A stretch of 64,000 bases of DNA from NCBI RefSeq assembly GCF_023242945.1, contig NZ_JALKFT010000007.1, positions 62,001 through 126,000 of the forward strand, read 5' to 3'. This DNA is from Frankia umida. Its GTDB lineage: Bacteria; Actinomycetota; Actinomycetes; Frankiales; Frankiaceae. Shown here one piece after another: positions 18,017-26,463 of this stretch. The stretch's first letter is position 1, and each line of letters begins with the position of its first letter. The notes below the pieces were generated by a model. The model worked only from the letters and a program-made list of their open reading frames with translations. It was not told the origin of the DNA and searched no databases. The position numbers were made by a program, and so were the translations under genes.

Positions 18017-19651
18017 GGCCGGATAGCTCCGCGGGGTGAAGACGAGGTCGCCCGTTCGGCGGTGGCGCACGATGCGGGTCATCGACGAGCCGACGAGCAG
18101 CAGACTGCGCATGTCCACGACAGCGGGATCGACGTCACCGAGCGTCGTCACCGTGATCGACTCGGTGGGTCCACCGACGTCACGGCCGATCACCAGTGGC
18201 GTGTCCGGGGCACGATGCTCCCGGATCACCGTGAACGCCCGGTCCAGCTGCTCCCGACGGGTCCGCGACGCCGGGTTGTACAGGGCCAGCACGAGATCGG
18301 CGGCCGCGGCCGCCCGCAGGCGCCGCTCGATGATCTCCCAGGGCTTCAGCCGGTCGGACAGCGACAGCACGCAGAAGTCGTGCCCCAACGGCGCGCCCAC
18401 TCGACTCGCCACCACCTGGGCCGCGGTCAGCCCGGGCACGATCCGCACCGCCACCTGCGCGAACCGCTCCTGCGCCGCCGCCTCGACGACGGCGGTGGCC
18501 ATCGCGAACACACCCGGATCGCCCGAGGACACCACCGCCACCCGGGCTCCGGCCGCGGCGAGTTCCAGGGCGTGTTCGGCCCGGTCGGCCTCGACGGTGT
18601 TGCCCGACGGATGCCGGCGCTGCCGCGGGTTGGGGGGTACTCGGTCCAGGTACGGGCCGTAGCCGATGAGGTCCTCGGCCACGGCGAGTGCCGCCGCCGC
18701 CTGGGGTGTGAGCCATGCCGTGTCCCCCGGGCCAAGCCCGACGACGACCACCTCCCCCGCCTGCCCGTCACCGATCCCCACGACCTCGGACACCACGACC
18801 TCAGGCACCGCCTCGACTGGCCGCCGGGCGGAACCGCCGACCGGAGGTGTCACCCATTCGGCCTGCCCGGCCCGCAGCGGTGCCGGATCCCGCGGACCGC
18901 GCACGGGGCTTGGCAGGACCGCCAGCGAGAAGTACGGCACGGACTCCGCGTCGACCTCGTCCAGGCGGGCGACGCGCTGGCCCGCGGTGGTGGCCCGCTC
19001 GACGTACCAGGTATCAGCGAGGCGGCCCGCCTCGGTGAACGCCTCGCGCACGCCGGGGAACGTCCGGCCCATCTTGAGCACGACGGCGGTGTCGGTCCCG
19101 GCGATCCGTGCGGCCAGCACGTCCGGTGGCAGGGTGCCCGGCAGCACGGTCAGTACCTCGTTGCCCTCGACGAGCGGCCGACCCAGCACCGCGCAGCCGG
19201 CGGACAGCGAGGTCACCCCCGGCACCACCTCGGTCGGATACCGATCGGCGAGCCGGCGGTGCAGGTGGATGAACGAACCGTAGAAGAACGGGTCGCCCTC
19301 GCTGAGCACGACGACGTCGCGACCGGCGTCCAGGTGGGTGGCCAGCCGCTTGGCGCAGTCCTCGTAGAACTCGTCGATCGCCCCCCGGTAACCGCCCGGG
19401 TGGCTGGTCGCCCCGGTGGTCACCGGGTAGACGAGGGCCTCCTCGATCTGGTCGCCGCGCAGATGGGTGGCGGCGATCGAGCGGGCGATGCTGCGCCCGT
19501 GCCGCGCGCTGTGGTACACGATCACATCCGCGTCCCGGATGAGCCGCACCGCCTTCATGGTGATCAGCTCCGGGTCTCCCGGGCCGACCCCCACCCCCCA
19601 CAGCCGTCCCACCGGAGTTTCGTCAACGACCGGCTCGGCCACGGCGGTCAT
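18011..19651 (-). CDS. cobIJ: CobI-CobJ fusion: C20- and C17-methyltransferases
   Basis: Bifunctional SAM-dependent methyltransferase of about 546 aa in the aerobic B12 pathway. The N-terminal half is precorrin-2 C20-methyltransferase (CobI): LWGVGVGPGDPELITMKAVR, LSEGDPFFYGSF and VPGVTSLSAGCAVLGRPL. The C-terminal half is precorrin-3B C17-methyltransferase (CobJ), which contracts the ring: VVVGLGPGDTAWLTPQA, YGPYLDRV, SSGDPGVFAMA, VPGLTAAQVVASRVGAPLGHDF. CobI-CobJ fusions are common in actinomycetes. The ATG overlaps the cobH stop (ATGA), so the two are translationally coupled; the order cobG-cobH-cobIJ is one operon. Confidence 0.93.
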   Translation of the reverse strand: MTAVAEPVVDETPVGRLWGVGVGPGDPELITMKAVRLIRDADVIVYHSARHGRSIARSIAATHLRGDQIEEALVYPVTTGATSHPGGYRGAIDEFYEDCAKRLATHLDAGRDVVVLSEGDPFFYGSFIHLHRRLADRYPTEVVPGVTSLSAGCAVLGRPLVEGNEVLTVLPGTLPPDVLAARIAGTDTAVVLKMGRTFPGVREAFTEAGRLADTWYVERATTAGQRVARLDEVDAESVPYFSLAVLPSPVRGPRDPAPLRAGQAEWVTPPVGGSARRPVEAVPEVVVSEVVGIGDGQAGEVVVVGLGPGDTAWLTPQAAAALAVAEDLIGYGPYLDRVPPNPRQRRHPSGNTVEADRAEHALELAAAGARVAVVSSGDPGVFAMATAVVEAAAQERFAQVAVRIVPGLTAAQVVASRVGAPLGHDFCVLSLSDRLKPWEIIERRLRAAAAADLVLALYNPASRTRREQLDRAFTVIREHRAPDTPLVIGRDVGGPTESITVTTLGDVDPAVVDMRSLLLVGSSMTRIVRHRRTGDLVFTPRSYPAS

Positions 19652-20310
19652 TCGGCTTCGCTCGCGATGGCGTTGATGGCGGCCACGGCCATCGCGCTTC
19701 CCCCGCGCCGGCCGTGGACGACGAGGTACTCCAGGCCAGCCGGATCCTCGACGAGGGCCCGCTTGGACTCGGCGGCCCCGATGAACCCCACCGGCACGCC
19801 GAGGACCGCCGCGGGACGCCCCGCTCCGGCCGCGACCAGCTCGAGCAGCCGGAACAGCGCCGTCGGTGCGTTGCCGATCGCCACGACCGCGCCGTTCAGC
19901 CGCGGCACCCACAGATCGACGGCGGCGGCGCTGCGGGTGGTACCGACCTGGGCGGCCAGAGCCGGCACCCGCGGGTCGCCCAGCAGGCACAGGATCTCGT
20001 TGTCCGCCGGTAGCCGGCGCCGGGTCACACCGGCGGCGACCATCTGCGCGTCGCACAGGACGGGCGCCCCCGCCAGCAGCGCCGAGCGCGCCGCCGCGAC
20101 CACCCCGGGGCTGGCGGCCAGGTCGTCGACCAGGTCGACCATCCCGCATGAGTGGATCATGCGGACGGCGACCCGGGCGAGATCCGCGGGCAGCCCGTCC
20201 AGGCGGGCCTCCGCGCGAATCGTCGCGAACGACCGACGGTAGATCTCCGCCCCGTCCCGGATGTAGTCGTACTCCGGACGCGGCGTGCCCGCCGACATCG
20301 CAGTCTCCAT
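19648..20310 (-). CDS. cobH: Precorrin-8X methylmutase
   Basis: CobH, 220 aa, moves the methyl group from C11 to C12 to give hydrogenobyrinate. The active-site His lies in MIHSCGMVDLV (His53), and GNAPTALFRLLEL and GVPVGFIGAAESK are family motifs. Length is normal. Its start codon overlaps the cobG stop by one base (TGATG) and its stop overlaps the cobIJ start (ATGA), showing tight coupling. A second in-frame ATG four codons in is an alternative start. Confidence 0.93.
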   Translation of the reverse strand: METAMSAGTPRPEYDYIRDGAEIYRRSFATIRAEARLDGLPADLARVAVRMIHSCGMVDLVDDLAASPGVVAAARSALLAGAPVLCDAQMVAAGVTRRRLPADNEILCLLGDPRVPALAAQVGTTRSAAAVDLWVPRLNGAVVAIGNAPTALFRLLELVAAGAGRPAAVLGVPVGFIGAAESKRALVEDPAGLEYLVVHGRRGGSAMAVAAINAIASEAE

Positions 20311-21761
20311 CAGCCCGTCTCCCGTCGATGCAGCTCCCGTGCCTCCGTCACCGCGTCGACGAGAGCCGACCAGTCCACCACGCCCGGTTCGCGGTCCCCG
20401 TCACCGGCCGCACCCACAGGTACCGGCGCATCCGGAGCCCAGGTCACCACGAACGGAGCCGAGGATGCCAGAGACCCCGCTCGCACGTGATATCCGTCCG
20501 GCTGCGCGACCACCTCCGCGACGGCGCCGGACGGCTGCCCACACCGACGGCCGCAGCCCGACCAGTGCACCGGCAGTGCCGGCCGCCGCGCCCCGGCCCC
20601 CGCCGCCAGCGCCACCCGGGTGGCATCACGGCGCACGTCGGCGAGGGCGCGGGCGCAGCCGGGACGTCCAGCGCAGCTCGTCACGCCGAGCCAGCCGGAG
20701 TCCTCCTCGACGACCAGGCCCGCGGCGGCCAGCCGCGTACGGACATCCGCCAGCTGCGCCGCGGTCAGATCCAGCAGCACCACCGACCGCCACGGCGTCA
20801 CCACCAGCGCGCCGGCACCCGCCGTGCCCTGGTCGCCACCGACGGATGGCTCCTCGATCCGCTCGGCGATCCCGGCCACCAGGTCGAGCTGGTCGGCCCG
20901 CAGCCGACCCAGCGGTACGAGCGCCGTCAACGCCCAGCGTCCGTCCCGCTGGGCATGGGCCCCAGGCCGTGCCCCCGGCGACGCCGGCCGCTTCGACCTC
21001 CCCGTCGACATACCCGGGATGGACGTACCCGGGGTCACCGGCCGGTCGTCGGCGACGAGTGCGCCGGCGGTCGCGGCGACGCCGGCCGCGGCGGCAAGAA
21101 GCTGATCGCGGCCGTCGGGCAGTTCGGCGACCCGCCAGGCGGACGCGGCTGGTCCGCCCGCGGCGACCCGGTCCACGAAGGCCCGAGCCGCAGCGAGCAG
21201 CGCGGGCACCGCCACCATGTCGGGGACCCGCAGTGCCAGCGTCTCGCCGGCGACACACACCAGGGTCCGGCCGCCCGGCTGCGCCCGCAGCGCCAGATCC
21301 GCCGGGATGCCCTCCAGGTCGCCGCTACCGTCGTCGACCGCGAACAGGACTCGTCCGGGCAGCGCCGCCAGCACCGGATCGGCGCGCAGGCCCTCGTCGA
21401 GGGCGGCCACGAGTCCCCGCACGTCCCGCCCACCGGGGCCGCGCCCCGACAGCGGAGACGCCACGATGTTGCGGATGCGCTCATGGGTGTCCGACGGCAG
21501 CAGGCCCACCGCCCTGGCCCGCCCGGCCAGAGCCACGGCGGCGCCGTCAGCGAGGCCGCGGATCTGCACGTTGCCGCGGGAGGTCAGCTCCAGGTGGCCG
21601 TCGCCGAGTTCACGGGCACACGCCGCGAGTTCACGCGCCGCTCGGGGGGCGAGCCGGCCCCCGGGCAGCCGTAACCGGGCGAGCGCGCCGTCAGCGGCCG
21701 GATGCGTTCGCAGCACCCCGGGGCAGGCATCCTGGGTGCGCTCCCGCCGGCTGGTGGACAC
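20310..21761 (-). CDS. cobG: Precorrin-3B synthase
   Basis: CobG, 483 aa, the oxygen-dependent monooxygenase that makes precorrin-3B; it marks the aerobic route. It belongs to the sulfite/nitrite reductase-like sirohaem/4Fe-4S family: LELTSRGNVQIRGL and ERIRNIVASPLSG in the first half, and the cluster-binding cysteines in TSCAGRPGC (~360) and SGCGRRCGQPSG (~405). A linker of about 30 residues near 250-280 (PGTSIPGMSTGRSKRP) separates the two repeats. GTG 21761 is preceded by TATGCT and a 6-nt spacer, suggesting a leaderless transcript. First gene of cobG-cobH-cobIJ, divergent from cobN. Confidence 0.92.
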   Translation of the reverse strand: MSTSRRERTQDACPGVLRTHPAADGALARLRLPGGRLAPRAARELAACARELGDGHLELTSRGNVQIRGLADGAAVALAGRARAVGLLPSDTHERIRNIVASPLSGRGPGGRDVRGLVAALDEGLRADPVLAALPGRVLFAVDDGSGDLEGIPADLALRAQPGGRTLVCVAGETLALRVPDMVAVPALLAAARAFVDRVAAGGPAASAWRVAELPDGRDQLLAAAAGVAATAGALVADDRPVTPGTSIPGMSTGRSKRPASPGARPGAHAQRDGRWALTALVPLGRLRADQLDLVAGIAERIEEPSVGGDQGTAGAGALVVTPWRSVVLLDLTAAQLADVRTRLAAAGLVVEEDSGWLGVTSCAGRPGCARALADVRRDATRVALAAGAGARRPALPVHWSGCGRRCGQPSGAVAEVVAQPDGYHVRAGSLASSAPFVVTWAPDAPVPVGAAGDGDREPGVVDWSALVDAVTEARELHRRETG

Positions 21762-21773
21762 CGGCGGAGCATA
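21762..21773 (-). promoter_or_regulatory. -10 element TATGCT for cobG, leaderless
   Basis: On the minus strand TATGCT (21773 to 21768) is followed by 6 nt and then the GTG start of cobG, matching the TANNNT-N6-start pattern of leaderless actinobacterial genes. No convincing -35 is seen. Confidence 0.5.
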
Positions 21774-21871
21774 CGTGCAACCCCGGGACAGGCGCGGCCG
21801 ATCCGGTCACTGCCCACAGCCGGGCGGAGCGGGAAAAGTGGCCGGGATACGTCCGTTGACGTGGGCACGGC

Positions 21872-21899
21872 TTGACAGTGTGGGTGGCCGATCTGTCAT
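21872..21899 (+). promoter_or_regulatory. Candidate cobN promoter
   Basis: TTGACA (21872-21877) is an exact -35 consensus; TGTCAT at 21894-21899 (16-bp spacer) or CATGGT at 21897-21902 (19 bp) could be the -10. Initiation near 21906 would leave a leader of about 315 nt before cobN. Confidence 0.45.
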
Positions 21900-21937
21900 G
21901 GTAGGTCGGCCAGGAACGCACTCGGCACCGCACCACC

Positions 21938-21979
21938 GTGGCCACAGTCACCGGTGGCCACAGTCACCGGTGGCCACAG
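21938..21979. repeat. 16-bp tandem repeat in cobN leader
   Basis: GTGGCCACAGTCACCG occurs at 21938-21953 and 21954-21969, followed by a partial third copy to 21979. Each unit contains the palindrome GTGGCCAC. It lies in the putative long 5' leader of cobN. Confidence 0.8.
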
Positions 21980-22027
21980 GCGGGCGAGCGCGGTCCGCGG
22001 GTTCGGGCAGGCTCGGCGGGCACCCGG

Positions 22028-22119
22028 GAGCCGGGATACTCGGCTCGGCCGTCAGGGGCACGGCAGGTCCCGATAACGGTTCGGGTGCGCCACCGCGGGT
22101 GACGGCATCGTCATGTTTT
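22028..22119 (+). promoter_or_regulatory. Hairpins in cobN leader, possible attenuator
   Basis: GAGCCG/CGGCTC (22028-22046) forms a 6-bp stem whose loop GGATACT recalls the GGATAC of some B12 boxes. Further on, TGACG-GCAT-CGTCA (22100-22113) is followed by TG and TTTT (22116-22119), a weak intrinsic terminator. The canonical cobalamin riboswitch core was not recognised, so B12 control is only a hypothesis. Confidence 0.3.
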
Positions 22120-22223
22120 CCGCCGGCGCGTCCACGTCGGGTCAGGGTCGCCGTCCGGCACCGCCGGCGCAGCGTTGGCGCCAGCTGACACGGGGACGCG
22201 GATCCCCCGGGAGAGGCAACTTC

Positions 22224-25200
22224 ATGACCCCCGCACGCCCCGAGGTACCTCCCACCACGGCTGTCGCGTCCGGCGGCCCGGGTGGCAGCGGCGACACCGA
22301 GTTCGACGCCGCGGTTCTGCTGCTGTCCACCTCCGATACGGACCTGTTGTCCGCGCGGGCCAGCGGCGCCCGCTACCGGCTTGGCAATCCGGCCCGGCTT
22401 GGGGTGGCCGACCTGCCTGGGCTCACCGACGGGGTCGACGTCGTGGTGGTGCGCATCCTCGGCGGGCGGCGGATGTGGGAGGAGGGCCTGGCGGCGTTGC
22501 TCGCCGGGCCGCGACCGGTGGTCGTCCTCGGCGGGGAGCGGGTGCCGGACGCGGAGCTCATGGCCGCCTCCACCGTCCCTGGGGGGATCTGCGCCCAGGC
22601 GCACGCCTACCTGGCCGAGGGCGGCCCGGCGAACCTGCGCGAGCTTCACCGCTTCCTCGCCGACACCCTGCTGCTCACCGGCGATGGTTTCGACCCGCCG
22701 GTGGTCACACCGTCCTGGGGGGTCCTGCCGGGTTTCGCCGCCGACCCGGGTGACACGACCGATCCGGTTGCCACGGCCGATCCGGCGGCTGCCGAGGCGC
22801 TGTCGGTGCCGGCGGGGCGGCCGGTGGTCGGCATCCTGTACTACCGGGCGCATCACGTCGCCGGCAACACGACGTTCGTCGCGGAACTCGCCGCGGCGGT
22901 GGAACGTGCCGGTGGGGTGGCCCTGCCGGTGTTCTGCGCGTCGTTGCGGACCGCCGAACCGGAACTGCTCGCCGTCCTTGGCCGGGTGGACGCGCTGGTC
23001 GTCACCGTACTCGCCGCCGGCGGCAGTCAGCCGGCGAAGGTCGGAGCCGGCGGTGACGACGAGGCCTGGGACGTCGGCGCGCTCGCGGCCCTGGACATCC
23101 CGATTCTGCAGGGCCTGTGCCTGACCAGCGCGCGGGCGACGTGGGCCGGTTCGGATGACGGGCTGTCCCCGTTGGACGCGGCCACCCAGGTGGCGATCCC
23201 CGAGTTCGACGGCCGGCTGATCACCGTGCCGTTCTCGTTCAAGGAGGTCGACGCCGACGGCCTGACCAGCTACGTCGCCGACACCGAGCGGGCCGACCGG
23301 GTCGCGGGCCTGGCGGTCGCGCACGGGCGGCTACGTCACGTCCCGGCGGCGGATCGCCGGATCGCGTTGATGCTGTCGGCCTACCCGACGAAACACTCCC
23401 GGATCGGCAACGCCGTCGGCCTGGACACCCCCGCGAGCACCGTGCGGCTCCTGCACGCGATGCGCGCGGCCGGTTACGACATCGGGCCCGCCGACGGCCC
23501 GGACGCGCTGCCGGGGGTCGCCGCCAGCGACGGCGACGCCCTCATCCACGGGATCATCGAGGCCGGCGGGCAGGATCCGGCCTGGCTCACCGAAGCCCAG
23601 CTCGCCGGCAACCCGGTACGCATCCGCGCCGACGACTACCGGGCCTGGTTCGACACGTTGCCGACCGATCTGCGCGACCGCGTCGAGCGGCACTGGGGCC
23701 CGGCGCCCGGCGAGCTGTACGTCGACCGCGGCGCGAACGCGAGCCCGGACGGTGACATCGTGCTGGCCGCGCTGCGGGCCGGCAACATCGCGCTGCTCGT
23801 CCAGCCGCCGCGTGGGTTCGGGGAGAACCCGGTCGCGATCTACCACGATCCGGATCTGCCGCCGAGCCACCACTACCTGGCCGCCTACCGCTGGCTGTCC
23901 GCCGCCCCGACGGCGGGCGGGTTCGGCGCGCATGCCCTGGTTCATCTCGGCAAGCACGGCACCCTGGAATGGCTGCCCGGCAAGACGGTCGGGATGAGCG
24001 CCTCCTGCCCGTCGGACGCGGCGCTGGGCAACCTGCCGATGATCTACCCGTTCCTGGTGAACGACCCGGGCGAGGGCACCCAGGCGAAGCGGCGGGCGCA
24101 CGCCACCCTCATCGACCATCTCGTCCCACCGATGGCCCGGGCGGAAAGCTACGGCGATCTGGCCCGCCTCGAACAGCTCCTGGACGAACACGCCTCGATC
24201 GCCGCCATGGACCCGGCGAAGCTGCCGGCGATCCGCGCCCAGATCTGGACGCTCATCCAGGCCGCCCGCCTCGATCACGATCTGGGCCTCGCCGACCGGC
24301 CGCATGACGTCGAGTTCGACGATTTCCTGCTGCACGTCGACGGCTGGCTGTGCGAGGTCAAGGACGCGCAGATCCGCGACGGCCTGCACGTCCTCGGCGT
24401 CGCACCGACCGGCGCGGCCCAGGTCAACCTGGTGCTGGCGATGCTGCGGGCCCGTCAGATGTGGGGCGGGCAGCAGACCCTGCCCGGTCTGCGTGAGGCA
24501 CTCGGTCTCGACGAAGGCGCTCAGGCGGCGTCGCGCACCACCGTGGACGAGGCCGAACGCGTCGCCCTCTCCCTGGTCACCGAGCTGGAACGCCAGGGCT
24601 GGGACCCGGCCGCTGTCGACCCCACCGTCACCGCGATCCTCGGCGAGCCGGCCAGCCCGAAGCGGCACATCGACGCGGCGAGCAGCGGTTCCGCGGAACC
24701 GTCCGACGAGGTGAAGCTGTCCGACGAGGTGAAGCTGTCCGACGAGGTGGAGCTGTCCGACGAGGGGGAGCCGTCCGACGAGGGGGAGCCGTCCGACGGG
24801 GTGGGGCTGGCGGGTGAGCTGGCCGGGCGGCACGAGGCGGTGGCGGCGGTGTTGCGGTTCGCCGCGACCGAGATCGTCCCGCGGCTGGCCCGGACCACCG
24901 ACGAGATCGGCAACGTGCTGCACGCCCTAGACGGCGGGTACGTACCGGCGGGGCCGAGCGGATCGCCGCTGCGGGGACTGGTCAACGTGCTGCCGACGGG
25001 GCGCAACTTCTACTCGGTCGACCCGAAGGCCGTGCCGAGCCGACTCGCCTGGGAGACCGGGCAGGCCATGGCGGCCAGCCTGCTGGAACGTTACCGGGCG
25101 GATACCGGGCGCTGGCCGGAGTCGGTCGGCCTGTCGGTCTGGGGCACGAGCGCGATGCGTACCAGCGGCGACGACGTGGCCGAGGTACTGGCCCTGCTCG

Positions 25201-26216
25201 GTGTCCGTCCGCTGTGGGACGACGCGTCGCGCCGGGTACACGGACTCGAGCCGATCGAGCTCGCGGAACTCGGCCGGCCGCGCATCGATGTGACCGTGCG
25301 TATCAGCGGATTCTTCCGCGACGCGTTCCCGCATGTCGTGGCGATGCTGGACGACGCGGTGCGGCTGGTCGCGGACCTCGACGAGCCCGACGAGGACAAC
25401 CATGTGCGGGCCCACGCCCGCGCCGACCTGGCCGATCACGGGGATGAGCGGCGTGCCACCCTGCGGATCTTCGGGTCACGTCCGGGGGCGTACGGCGCGG
25501 GCCTGCTGCCACTGATCGACAGTCGGAACTGGCGTGACGACGCCGACCTCGCCGAGGTGTACGCCACCTGGGGTGGTTACGCCTACGGTCGTGGCGTCGA
25601 CGGGACACCGGCCCGTCCCGACATGGAAGCCGCCTACCGGCGGATCGCTGTGGCCGCGAAGAACGTCGACACCCGCGAGCACGACATCGCCGACTCCGAC
25701 GACTACTTCCAGTACCACGGCGGCATGATCGCGACCGTGCGGGCGCTGACCGGCCGGGCACCCGCGGCCTACATCGGCGACAGCACCCGACCGGAGGCGG
25801 TACGCACCCGGACCCTGTCCGAGGAGACCTCGCGGGTCTTCCGCGCCCGGGTCGTGAACCCCCGCTGGCTCGCCGCCATGCGCCGCCACGGCTACAAGGG
25901 TGCGTTCGAGATGGCCGCCACCGTGGACTACCTGTTCGGCTACGACGCCACCGCGGGAGTCGTGGCCGACTGGATGTACGAGCGTCTCGCCGAGACCTAT
26001 GCCCTGGACGCCGACAGTCAGAAGTTCTTCCTCGAGTCGAATCCGTGGGCTCTGCACGGCATCGCCGAACGTCTGCTCGAGGCCGCCGCCCGCGGCCTGT
26101 GGGAGCATCCCGAACCGGCCACGCTGGACGGCCTCCAGGAGCTCTACCTGCGGACCGAGGGGCAGCTGGAGGACACCACGGCCGCCACCGAACCCGCCGC
26201 GGGGCCGCCGCGGTAG
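22224..26216 (+). CDS. cobN: Cobaltochelatase large subunit CobN
   Basis: CobN, about 1330 aa, the large subunit of the ATP-dependent CobNST complex that inserts Co2+ into hydrogenobyrinate a,c-diamide. Family motifs include GILYYRAHHVAGNT, LIHLGKHGTLEWLPGK-like sequence (VHLGKHGTLEWLPGK), LPMIYPFLVNDPGEG and the C-terminal DYFQYHGGM and WMYERLAETY. ATG 22224 has GGGAGAGG 7 nt upstream, a strong site; the frame is open slightly further up. Residues about 826-862 contain six copies of an (SDEVKL)-like hexapeptide not expected in the family, in an acidic linker. CobS and CobT are not in the window. It is divergent from cobG and has the longest leader of the cluster. Confidence 0.94.
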   Translation: MTPARPEVPPTTAVASGGPGGSGDTEFDAAVLLLSTSDTDLLSARASGARYRLGNPARLGVADLPGLTDGVDVVVVRILGGRRMWEEGLAALLAGPRPVVVLGGERVPDAELMAASTVPGGICAQAHAYLAEGGPANLRELHRFLADTLLLTGDGFDPPVVTPSWGVLPGFAADPGDTTDPVATADPAAAEALSVPAGRPVVGILYYRAHHVAGNTTFVAELAAAVERAGGVALPVFCASLRTAEPELLAVLGRVDALVVTVLAAGGSQPAKVGAGGDDEAWDVGALAALDIPILQGLCLTSARATWAGSDDGLSPLDAATQVAIPEFDGRLITVPFSFKEVDADGLTSYVADTERADRVAGLAVAHGRLRHVPAADRRIALMLSAYPTKHSRIGNAVGLDTPASTVRLLHAMRAAGYDIGPADGPDALPGVAASDGDALIHGIIEAGGQDPAWLTEAQLAGNPVRIRADDYRAWFDTLPTDLRDRVERHWGPAPGELYVDRGANASPDGDIVLAALRAGNIALLVQPPRGFGENPVAIYHDPDLPPSHHYLAAYRWLSAAPTAGGFGAHALVHLGKHGTLEWLPGKTVGMSASCPSDAALGNLPMIYPFLVNDPGEGTQAKRRAHATLIDHLVPPMARAESYGDLARLEQLLDEHASIAAMDPAKLPAIRAQIWTLIQAARLDHDLGLADRPHDVEFDDFLLHVDGWLCEVKDAQIRDGLHVLGVAPTGAAQVNLVLAMLRARQMWGGQQTLPGLREALGLDEGAQAASRTTVDEAERVALSLVTELERQGWDPAAVDPTVTAILGEPASPKRHIDAASSGSAEPSDEVKLSDEVKLSDEVELSDEGEPSDEGEPSDGVGLAGELAGRHEAVAAVLRFAATEIVPRLARTTDEIGNVLHALDGGYVPAGPSGSPLRGLVNVLPTGRNFYSVDPKAVPSRLAWETGQAMAASLLERYRADTGRWPESVGLSVWGTSAMRTSGDDVAEVLALLGVRPLWDDASRRVHGLEPIELAELGRPRIDVTVRISGFFRDAFPHVVAMLDDAVRLVADLDEPDEDNHVRAHARADLADHGDERRATLRIFGSRPGAYGAGLLPLIDSRNWRDDADLAEVYATWGGYAYGRGVDGTPARPDMEAAYRRIAVAAKNVDTREHDIADSDDYFQYHGGMIATVRALTGRAPAAYIGDSTRPEAVRTRTLSEETSRVFRARVVNPRWLAAMRRHGYKGAFEMAATVDYLFGYDATAGVVADWMYERLAETYALDADSQKFFLESNPWALHGIAERLLEAAARGLWEHPEPATLDGLQELYLRTEGQLEDTTAATEPAAGPPR
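24702..24809 (+). repeat. 18-bp in-frame tandem repeat in cobN
   Basis: TCCGACGAG recurs at 24702, 24720, 24738, 24756, 24774 and (as TCCGACGGG) 24792, a strict 18-bp period. It encodes SDEVKL, SDEVEL and SDEGEP units within an acidic linker of CobN. Confidence 0.85.
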
Positions 26217-26463
26217 CGCTGACGACCGGACCGCCCGGGTGGCCAGGCGGCGCGATCGAGCCGGGACCACAGTCCCCAGTCGGGGAGCCAGGGCTACCCC
26301 CGCTGGAGGCCGTCCGTCCCTTCGCCGTCCCTGCCCAATGGCACGTGCGGCCCGCCTACCAGCCACAACGCAGCGCTGCCCGGCCCATCAGCCGGTGTCG
26401 GACGGGCCGGCGGTCCCACCACCCGCGCAGGCCCGCTGGGAATCAGCGTGGGCTTCGGGGAAA

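Noticed and set aside
18062..20242. Long plus-strand open frame opposite cobIJ and cobH
   Set aside because: It is His/Arg/Gln-rich, lacks any domain, and the opposite strand has clear CobI, CobJ and CobH motifs; a shadow frame of GC-rich DNA.
21850..22223. Canonical cobalamin riboswitch upstream of cobN
   Set aside because: Only a weak B12-box-like hairpin is seen; the conserved core and GCCACTG-type segment were not found, so it is not annotated as a riboswitch.
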